This document shows positions 6,201 to 8,575 of a DNA stretch of 8,575 nt, piece after piece. Within the stretch, counting starts at the first letter, position 1; each line of letters begins with the position of its first letter. The position numbers were made by a program, and so were the translations under genes. Source of the DNA: Clostridia bacterium (lineage in GTDB: Bacteria > Bacillota > Clostridia > Oscillospirales > CAG-382). A model generated the notes under the pieces. That model saw nothing but the letters and a program-made list of their open reading frames with translations. It ran no database searches and had not been told where the DNA came from. The stretch covers positions 1 through 8,575 of the forward strand of contig JAFYOG010000058.1 of the NCBI GenBank assembly GCA_017560285.1, read 5' to 3'.

Positions 6201-8377
6201 TTTGTGGGGTGCATTAACCATTTGGTGCCGTAACCAAGTACAGAAGAATCGTCAGGGTTAATATTTCCGGTACCGGAAAAGCCTCTGCCGGTTTCTGCAT
6301 CTGTTAAATATGCTATAGCCTGATCGTGGGTCTTACCCTGCGCTCTTAAAGCATTATAAACGCCGGTAAGGATATTCTCGGAACCGTTGTAAAATTCAGA
6401 ACTTGCTCTATAGCTGTTGGTTAGCAGAACGGTGGTTTCCCCAGCATTGGTAAGGGCAAACGCAAGCTTATTATCGTATACGTCGCCCCAACGGGGTGTA
6501 CCGTTATTTATCCAAAGGTTAAAGTTTTTATTCTCGCCCCAGCTTGCATCCTCGATCAATGCAATACCGTACATATAATCGCCGTCGATTGCGATCTGGT
6601 ATGCCATATGCTCGGTTTTGAAATTGGAATTGGAGGATGTACCGGTAACGTGGTTAGCACCTGCGGTATCTCTGGAACCGTAGTCGATCTTGTTATCGGC
6701 AGCCTTAATAGCTGTCCATCTGCCTGCTTCCAATTTACCGTTAGCGGACCAGCCTTCGGTGTCGATGTTAGTTTTTCTATTGTTAAAGATATTGCCCAAG
6801 TTTTTGCATCCGCCCCAAGAGCTGGTTACAGGGCTGTTGGTACAGAACCAGGTGGGAACAGTGTTCAAATCGTAAGGAGCTGCGTTTACAGAAAGAACGA
6901 AGCCGTAATCGCCGGTATCGCCGGATTGAATAAGCTTAGACAACGGAATTTGGAATTCGTATTCTACCAAATAATCGTCTATTCTGTTAGAACCTGCGAT
7001 TATGTCCTTGTAACCGTCTTCCTTTATAGAGTGGCCATCAAAAGTAGGAGTCGTGCCCTTTTGATAATCGAAGCTATATTTGCTGGAATCATAAGGAGCT
7101 ACCTTGGCTACGCTGTTGTTGTTTATTACCAAGATCTTGGACGTGCCTGCAGTACCGTTGGTATAGCCGGCATTAAGCTTGGAAGTACCAACCGTAAGGT
7201 ACAACGAGGTATCTCTGCCCGCGGCGGACTCACCCGCAGGGGTAAATGCTTTTGCAACGTGGGATATATCGCAATATACAACAACTGCGCCGTAAAGATA
7301 TTTACCGTCGTAGCGTACGTCGTACTTATACTTAATAGGTGTACCGGTGGAATCGCCGGCTACCTGCCAAGGAATTTTATTATCGAACTTATCTACCAAG
7401 TGATATTTTACGTTAGAAAAGTCGATAGTGGGAAAACCGCCAACATTATCTTTATATTTATCGCGGTATTCAAATCTATCCAAGCCTTCGGTATACATGG
7501 TGGTAAAGGGAGCCCAAACGCCCTCTTTAAATTCACCGTCGATAACCATTTCGTTAGGAAGAACCTTAGAATAATCTGCGTTGGGGAGCGCATAAATTTC
7601 GCGCTGGGTGATTTCAGATGCGTTTGCGGGCCAAGCCTTGGTAGGGTCAATGCCGGTACCGTCGATTTCTGCATCGAAACGGGGGTGGTAAAGGTTCTGG
7701 GTAACGTCGCCGTCTGCGTAGTGTGTACCAACCGAAACGTACGCTGTCATAGTCTTCTGAGCTTCGCCGCACAATACCTCGGTAAGGCATCTGAATTCCA
7801 CGGTTATAACACCGTTATCGTTCTTAACGACGTAAAGAGATTTTTCGATTGCGGTGTTACCTGCGGGAAGGGTATCGAACGCCTTCGTGGTACCATCGAT
7901 AAAATAAATGGTAGGGGTTAAGGTACCGTCGGCTTTGGTAACGTTGCTTGCACTAAAAACAAGCTTTGCAGTGTAGCTCTTAACAGAAGTATCGCTGTTA
8001 AGCCAAATGGTAACGTCATTTAAAGTACCGTTGTAAATATCGTTAATATCCAATTTTACAATACCGTAAAGGTACTGATAATCGGAATGCAACTGATATT
8101 TGTAAGTAAAATCACTGCTGCGGTAGTATACGGCATCCCAAATACCGGTACCTGCGTTAACTGTTTGCCAGTCGTCGTGGTCCCAACCGGTATCGTCTTC
8201 ACTGCCGTCTACAACAACCGTAGAGGGAATAATCTGTCCGGGAGCATTATCGATAGAAAGGTTGTCGCGGTTATTTTGCGCTACACCTCTGCCGTGCGCC
8301 GAAGCAGACAAAAACGACGCAGGTATTATAGTAAATACCATTATTGCCGTAAGTAGTAATGCTGTTAGTCTTTTCAC
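206..8377 (-). CDS. Giant secreted multidomain protein: CBM9-like modules, DUF4127, C-terminal discoidin-like module
   Basis: A 2723-residue protein that I cannot name; it has no assigned function that I know of. The start is GTG (8377-8375): AGGAG lies 8 nt upstream, the codons give MKRLTALLLT, a proper signal-peptide n-region, and the next in-frame ATG (residue 13) is inside the hydrophobic core. Order of parts: signal peptide 1-27; four CBM9/DOMON-like modules (51-236, 270-535, 536-826, 828-1056); unrecognised segment 1057-1275; fifth CBM9-like module 1280-1620 with an EF-hand loop at 1376-1387; small beta-sandwich module 1671-1805; DUF4127 about 1873-2483; discoidin/F5-8C-like module about 2526-2700. 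There are only ten cysteines, usual for Gram-positive exoproteins. No LPXTG, SLH repeat, lipobox or transmembrane tail is visible, so it is predicted to be released or held non-covalently. The likely role is binding, and perhaps cleaving, an extracellular glycan, with DUF4127 the candidate catalytic part; this is inference. It is preceded by a strong promoter and followed by its own terminator, so it is monocistronic. Confidence 0.93.
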   Translation of the reverse strand: MKRLTALLLTAIMVFTIIPASFLSASAHGRGVAQNNRDNLSIDNAPGQIIPSTVVVDGSEDDTGWDHDDWQTVNAGTGIWDAVYYRSSDFTYKYQLHSDYQYLYGIVKLDINDIYNGTLNDVTIWLNSDTSVKSYTAKLVFSASNVTKADGTLTPTIYFIDGTTKAFDTLPAGNTAIEKSLYVVKNDNGVITVEFRCLTEVLCGEAQKTMTAYVSVGTHYADGDVTQNLYHPRFDAEIDGTGIDPTKAWPANASEITQREIYALPNADYSKVLPNEMVIDGEFKEGVWAPFTTMYTEGLDRFEYRDKYKDNVGGFPTIDFSNVKYHLVDKFDNKIPWQVAGDSTGTPIKYKYDVRYDGKYLYGAVVVYCDISHVAKAFTPAGESAAGRDTSLYLTVGTSKLNAGYTNGTAGTSKILVINNNSVAKVAPYDSSKYSFDYQKGTTPTFDGHSIKEDGYKDIIAGSNRIDDYLVEYEFQIPLSKLIQSGDTGDYGFVLSVNAAPYDLNTVPTWFCTNSPVTSSWGGCKNLGNIFNNRKTNIDTEGWSANGKLEAGRWTAIKAADNKIDYGSRDTAGANHVTGTSSNSNFKTEHMAYQIAIDGDYMYGIALIEDASWGENKNFNLWINNGTPRWGDVYDNKLAFALTNAGETTVLLTNSYRASSEFYNGSENILTGVYNALRAQGKTHDQAIAYLTDAETGRGFSGTGNINPDDSSVLGYGTKWLMHPTNAVRTQGVEAVMRKIDRATTDSTGKAVTEKQILLEFKIPLEMLCVTETEEAGIEDYAFTYVASVGSSDGTAKEMVHPMMSNRNISRVDERVFDNTRWNTGSAKIQITNGRYTNNVPDGKLQEEYWDTVDELIKVDGATGEWQKPPQGDDHVDYSYRVFTGREWLYGAAQINAAALANNTKFTIYFNNKVQGSNLSNVATGYMEIKLDEDMEPVVTIKSGDGKNYSYSGFISDDSALHGEVKKAVVPFLEKATRYDIVDPKSKQIDKSYGYASMKTINGVTYVEFKLNLDKYVVDNSGKTAFKFNDTIGTASDGVQRNWTQDKNIDTFYIEPREKIEYVVSVEQDGNILFHNGGDDYQLWATGVNPAANAIGNWGGYIINQDIASHVKPDGWTYILMCPSEIENVYKIEAINWLGVYDESTEAAWNKWQNTYIPNLHDGAILYKLIDVDGATYPEHLQWSLNEGHKDTGILDKILNADKYVRFTNFNPLGNTFEEVFTQMGNKDTPYTLRGYATSATFEPFEFPGDDLNKVQNGVTQYPDKSWTFTTDYTVEPLKNFAPENIIVDGYLDDAGWAEDKWIHVSNDVNGNLQNPGSSNTKHFEYDYQIRTDGEYVYIAAIMDRDPDFDNPEEDPTWYSGPHFRIWIQSQGEGYDYNGSGAIDANEKFDDAVSFTHFFDIQLGAEKDPNAPNVGEFGYSRNKESVILVNKYSYKNDNLSFEPLRDSNTHISVEDSVTATEYNGQIKLHYKGVSLRYGTHFNMDDNEGWWDRPNGGNAQTDGTKTTWDIYETTNKFGQDSVFYGERNTVLENTVEGVGNSYTSDSWYAQPEVTKYTYGKEHASYNTTKDGKKAVVEFKFALADIGTDSEHGFKYYVQGSSGGRTTSNAFVLFHPHFTVEPDTGASENAYTNYHLPFWVWGENAFYCDKQWFYDNMLNNPKEPVLPLGGQTVEDYEVNDKTTWSSAVRFGVLYDADYLDEVYGKTDWTGAENIYKDATYWDVKEIGLVLGVSQRLQLKGTDVELYTDTKYPGTNTKVNYVDSDSIIHRVDDTNMADYSSYIYYAVTNTSGHENDKLTFRGAVEYYPYDDIYYDHDIPTKLPNDQSGHSFRPTYYSNVLTRSYNMIKQGSQKYGNSSNMPGLDRPIVQINKVDYANGIKVAYIPLDNRPVNYQRVQYLAQSVGIDLLMPPEDLFKNTLDNNDTDPNNNTRSDSGNPLQLLNWLKNEASAASYYVLSLDMLFSGGLIGSRAAEVDKDYDDDATEKFVYRDGETIIENYTIGTVDPTTGMYVLSEGERAIIDYLADLAAREDKYVVYFDTVMRLASTTYYGDYTINDYNALRGDAKTGFAAIERKQLYGKDLTLENIFAGYNKDADDNVISSDGTFTYNGITTDKIDEYLKNRKRKLTIINKLLQTPGKNGKRTADNIDKLILGADDSSNDISIQTNELRYLEEKLLGDNENVVVMAAADELGQLGISDVTTAIYGQVNVNVQYFGAGKDKPADEYDRGNLASTVKAHVKAAGGYYDYNQDGGLDVLILTRTDMADGVKGYNATEYATLVSNVKTLLAKAQANINANIPTCIVDASGDKGEGTLSAYMFGTNFKNYSHVGSDVAKYALTDVGLLLGYSEWNTVANALGISLGNAIARYTYLQNSAEITTESNYGFMKNITHAFVKDIAYREFGVPEVAGATVPELTYNVNTGESSKQNAAVKFYELAPYITDKINASEIYVGEIGTAGSRVEPFTEVKVSDLYFPWERHFEADFNITFSSKASANIAGNGSYEFAESDKPIWSEDKQDWIYANEVAHTDKILTDGEAQNVEYGYGNDANWSRFTNHGYYGGMENRHVTFTFDQAIDAGYVRVHLLAPNKSIAGIQMPYSILVAGSNDMTNWTQIGAIEPSYVDNANKYDSDNCMPNGNSKPDQYYRFWPEATLIGSRTEGTVTTDLYGVWATVPLNGYAEQYKYIRIYIQGWGATYLNEIEIYEADSNYDASWILSGEEVYIPESVA
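278..802 (-). other. C-terminal discoidin/F5-8C-like module (residues about 2526-2700)
   Basis: It opens with ILTDGEAQNVEYGYGNDANW (2527-2546), then VTFTFDQAIDAGYVRVHLL (2563-2581), the hallmark ILVAGSNDMTNWTQIG (2596-2611), and closes with YIRIYIQGWGATYLNEIEIY (2680-2699). This order (LTDG opening, V-x-GS-x-D-x-x-NWT-x-IG, RIY-x-x-G ... LNEIEIYE) is that of galactose-binding-like jelly rolls (F5/8 type C, CBM32-like), which usually bind glycans. An unusual loop rich in Asn, Pro and Tyr (2616-2660) interrupts it. Residues 2484-2525 link it to DUF4127. Confidence 0.68.
929..2761 (-). other. DUF4127 domain (residues about 1873-2483)
   Basis: The landmarks I associate with DUF4127 (Pfam PF13552) appear in order. 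They are VAYIPLDNRPVNY (1878-1890), LSLDMLFSGGLIGSR (1953-1967), YFDTVMRL (2033-2040), a basic segment NRKRKLTIINKLL (2118-2130), LILGADDSS (2147-2155), AADELGQL (2184-2191), VKAHVKAAGG (2231-2240), SEWNTVANALG (2344-2354) and FPWERHFEADF (2470-2480). Conserved acidic residues D1884, D1956, D2152/D2153 and D2186/E2187 are plausible active-site or metal ligands. The domain is long (about 610 residues against roughly 500 in my recollection of the family), with acidic or Asn-rich insertions near 1914-1932, 1970-2010 and 2086-2108. The family has no function I can state. Confidence 0.82.
2963..3367 (-). other. Small beta-sandwich module before DUF4127 (residues 1671-1805)
   Basis: Ordered strand motifs are visible: SAVRFGVLYDADYL (1684-1697), VKEIGLVLGVSQRL (1721-1734), KVNYVDSDSI (1755-1764), YIYYAVTNTS (1779-1788) and LTFRGAVEYY (1795-1804). 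I recall similar RFG ... EIG ... YYAV ... RAYV layouts from secreted clostridial proteins, but I cannot name the family. It is probably structural or ligand-binding. Residues 1806-1872 are a Tyr/Pro/Asn-rich linker to DUF4127. Confidence 0.5.
3518..4540 (-). repeat. CBM9/DOMON-like module 5 with EF-hand loop (residues 1280-1620)
   Basis: The best CBM9-like copy: APENIIVDGYLDDAGW (1282-1297), FEYDYQIRTDGEYVYIAAIM (1324-1343), FRIWIQ (1364-1369), AVVEFKFALADIG (1573-1585) and LFHPHF (1611-1616). The segment DRDPDFDNPEEDP just after the YVYIAA strand is strongly acidic. At about 341 residues it is longer than the other copies. It is separated from the other four by the unrecognised segment and sits closest to the DUF4127 domain. 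Confidence 0.75.
4217..4252 (-). other. EF-hand type calcium-binding loop (residues 1376-1387)
   Basis: The twelve residues DYNGSGAIDANE fit the canonical EF-hand loop at every ligand position: D1, N3, S5, G6, I8, D9 and E12 (D1376, N1378, S1380, G1381, I1383, D1384, E1387). It is a single loop inside module 5, not a dockerin pair. Calcium binding is inferred from the motif. Confidence 0.72.
4553..5209 (-). other. Unrecognised segment of the giant protein (residues 1057-1275)
   Basis: About 220 residues between CBM9-like modules 4 and 5 that do not show the module landmarks and that I do not recognise. It is rich in Trp, Gly and Asn, with AIGNWGGYIINQDI (1094-1107), DGWTYILMCPSE (1114-1125), IEAINWLGVYDE (1132-1143) and HLQWSLNEGHKDTG (1180-1193). 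The alternating hydrophobic strands and aromatic density resemble a folded extracellular domain rather than a linker. Confidence 0.6.
5210..5896 (-). repeat. CBM9/DOMON-like module 4 (residues 828-1056)
   Basis: Opening VPDGKLQEEYW (840-850), YSYRVFTGREWLYGAAQI (878-895), a strand FTIYFNNKVQ (906-915), and late VEFKLNLDKYV (1007-1017). It is the shortest of the copies after module 1 and lacks the closing His-Pro. It ends in a charged stretch (EPREKIEYVV) leading into the unrecognised segment. Confidence 0.6.
5900..6772 (-). repeat. CBM9/DOMON-like module 3 (residues 536-826)
   Basis: A diverged copy with opening NGKLEAGRW (546-554), MAYQIAIDGDYMYGIALI (591-608), LLEFKIPLEML (758-768) and a closing VHPMMS (800-805). 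The long insertion at about 650-735 (including YNALRAQGKTHDQAIAYLTD) looks helical, unlike the surrounding beta-rich sequence. The boundary with module 2 is approximate. Confidence 0.62.
6773..7570 (-). repeat. CBM9/DOMON-like module 2 (residues 270-535)
   Basis: The clearest of the first four copies: MVIDGEFKEGVW (277-288), YKYDVRYDGKYLYGAVVV (350-367) and VEYEFQIPLSKL (471-482). It is longer than module 1 because of loops at about 296-345 and 400-465. It carries a cysteine pair, C512 and C524, flanking SSWGG, which could form a disulfide once secreted. Confidence 0.72.
7670..8227 (-). repeat. CBM9/DOMON-like module 1 (residues 51-236)
   Basis: It shows the four landmarks shared by the copies. 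These are an opening VVVDGSEDDTGW (54-65), the paired strands YKYQ...YQYLYGIVKL (92-109), a late VEFRCLTEVL strand-turn (193-202), and a closing YHPRFD (230-235). The pattern IDGxxxExxW ... YLYga ... VEFxIPLxxL is typical of the family 9 carbohydrate-binding fold (Pfam CBM9_1, PF06452). The ligand cannot be read from sequence. Assigned by motif, not by profile search. Confidence 0.65.
8297..8377 (-). other. Sec signal peptide (residues 1-27)
   Basis: The basic n-region MKR is followed by a hydrophobic core (about residues 4-23, LTALLLTAIMVF onward with a Pro at 19) and a c-region ending ASA at 25-27, a classical signal peptidase I A-x-A site before H28. There is no cysteine near the cleavage site, so it is not a lipoprotein. 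Leu4, Leu7 and Leu8 use CTA, TTA and CTA, and Arg3 uses AGA, in contrast with the body of the gene. Confidence 0.88.
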
Positions 8378-8385
8378 GGGGGATT

Positions 8386-8390
8386 CTCCT
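8386..8390 (-). promoter_or_regulatory. Ribosome binding site fixing the GTG start
   Basis: AGGAG on the minus strand, 8 nt before GTG 8377-8375 and separated from it by AATCCCCC. It decides the start at a GTG rather than an ATG and indicates good translation initiation despite the weaker start codon. Confidence 0.9.
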
Positions 8391-8425
8391 TTTATGTAAA
8401 TCGTTGGGGATATCTATACAGCGTT

Positions 8426-8454
8426 AGTGTACAACATATTTTTTGCTTTGTCAA
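8426..8454 (-). promoter_or_regulatory. Sigma-70/sigma-A promoter of the giant gene
   Basis: On the minus strand there is TTGACA (8454-8449), a perfect -35, then a 17-bp spacer, then TACACT (8431-8426), with two mismatches to TATAAT. Transcription would start near 8419, giving a leader of about 42 nt. T6 and A6 tracts directly upstream could act as an UP-like element. The strength suggests expression under housekeeping sigma, possibly modulated by the dyad beside it. Confidence 0.85.
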
Positions 8455-8455
8455 C

Positions 8456-8489
8456 CCCAAAAAAGCAAGCCGCTGTGGTATTTTTTGGG
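8456..8489 (-). repeat. A/T-tract inverted repeat abutting the -35 box
   Basis: CCCAAAAAA (8456-8464) and TTTTTTGGG (8481-8489) are perfect 9-bp arms around a 16-bp GC-richer centre. The near arm starts 2 bp from the -35 hexamer. It could be an operator or activator site for a dimeric regulator, or an UP-like A-tract pair. As RNA it is a poor terminator because no U-tract follows the stem in either direction. Confidence 0.45.
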
Positions 8490-8520
8490 TATTTTCCGCC
8501 GTTTTGGGTTTTATACCGCC
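8483..8520. repeat. Imperfect 18/19-bp tandem repeat upstream of the promoter
   Basis: Two adjacent copies, TTTTGGGTATTTTCCGCC (8483-8500) and TTTTGGGTTTTATACCGCC (8502-8520), share TTTTGGGT at the left and CCGCC at the right with a variable AT-rich middle. The centres are about 19 bp apart, close to two helical turns, so regulators bound to both would face the same side of the helix. The left end overlaps the far arm of the inverted repeat. Confidence 0.45.
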
Positions 8521-8555
8521 ATATAGTGCGCTCTATCGCAGGCAGCACACTATAT
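8521..8555 (-). other. 12-bp hairpin upstream of the giant gene
   Basis: Arms ATATAGTGCGCT (8521-8532) and AGCACACTATAT (8544-8555) surround an 11-nt loop. In minus-strand RNA all twelve positions pair, one as a U-G wobble. In plus-strand RNA that position is a C-A mismatch, which suggests a structure acting in minus-strand RNA. No U-tract follows it (GGCGG comes next), so it is not a standard terminator. It may belong to the 3' end of an upstream gene or RNA outside the window, or be a DNA binding site. Confidence 0.45.
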
Positions 8556-8575
8556 ATGCGTTTTATGCTGAAAAA

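Noticed and set aside
8339..8341. Alternative start at the ATG for Met13 of the giant protein.
   Set aside because: It would remove the basic n-region and half of the hydrophobic core of the signal peptide, and the strong AGGAG is placed for the GTG at 8377.
8521..8555. Intrinsic terminator of an upstream gene.
   Set aside because: The stem is followed by GGCGG on the minus strand and ATGCG on the plus strand, with no U-tract immediately after it; kept only as an unassigned hairpin.
1..8575. CRISPR array, tRNA/rRNA genes, insertion sequence or phage elements.
   Set aside because: No regularly spaced direct repeats, no tRNA-like or rRNA-like segments and no transposase-like sequence were seen; almost all bases are in one continuous coding frame.

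Overview
The window is almost entirely one giant minus-strand gene (206-8377, 2723 codons), with the first 20 codons of a second minus-strand gene at the left edge. Consensus-like sigma-70/sigma-A promoters, a strong AGGAG ribosome binding site, a Gram-positive style signal peptide with no lipobox, moderate GC and the module types in the big protein suggest a Bacillota/Clostridia bacterium, probably an uncultured gut or anaerobic lineage. The taxonomic placement is inference; no marker gene is complete here.

Layout, read in the direction of transcription (right to left). Bases 8575-8456 are a non-coding upstream region holding a 12-bp RNA-like hairpin, a degenerate 19-bp tandem repeat and an A/T-tract dyad that abuts the -35 box. 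A near-consensus promoter (TTGACA, 17 bp, TACACT) lies at 8454-8426, followed by a leader of about 42 nt with AGGAG, then a GTG start at 8377. The gene ends with TAA at 206-208. A symmetric, bidirectional intrinsic terminator lies 9 nt further on (196-165). After that comes an independent promoter with an extended -10, then the start of homoserine dehydrogenase (hom), which runs off the left edge. The two genes are co-oriented but look transcriptionally independent.

The giant protein is secreted (signal peptide 1-27) and modular. It has four consecutive CBM9/DOMON-like beta-sandwich modules (about 51-1056), an unrecognised segment (1057-1275), a fifth CBM9-like module carrying a canonical EF-hand calcium loop (1280-1620), a small beta-sandwich module with RFG/YYAVTN/RGAVEY motifs (1671-1805), a DUF4127 domain (about 1873-2483) and a C-terminal discoidin/F5-8C-like module (about 2526-2700). 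No LPXTG motif, S-layer homology repeat, C-terminal membrane segment or dockerin pair is visible.

The most interesting point is the architecture. DUF4127, a family without an assigned function to my knowledge, is the only part that looks like an enzyme, and it sits among at least six putative glycan-binding modules in an extracellular protein. This makes it a candidate uncharacterised polysaccharide-active catalytic domain. That is inference from domain association, not demonstrated activity.
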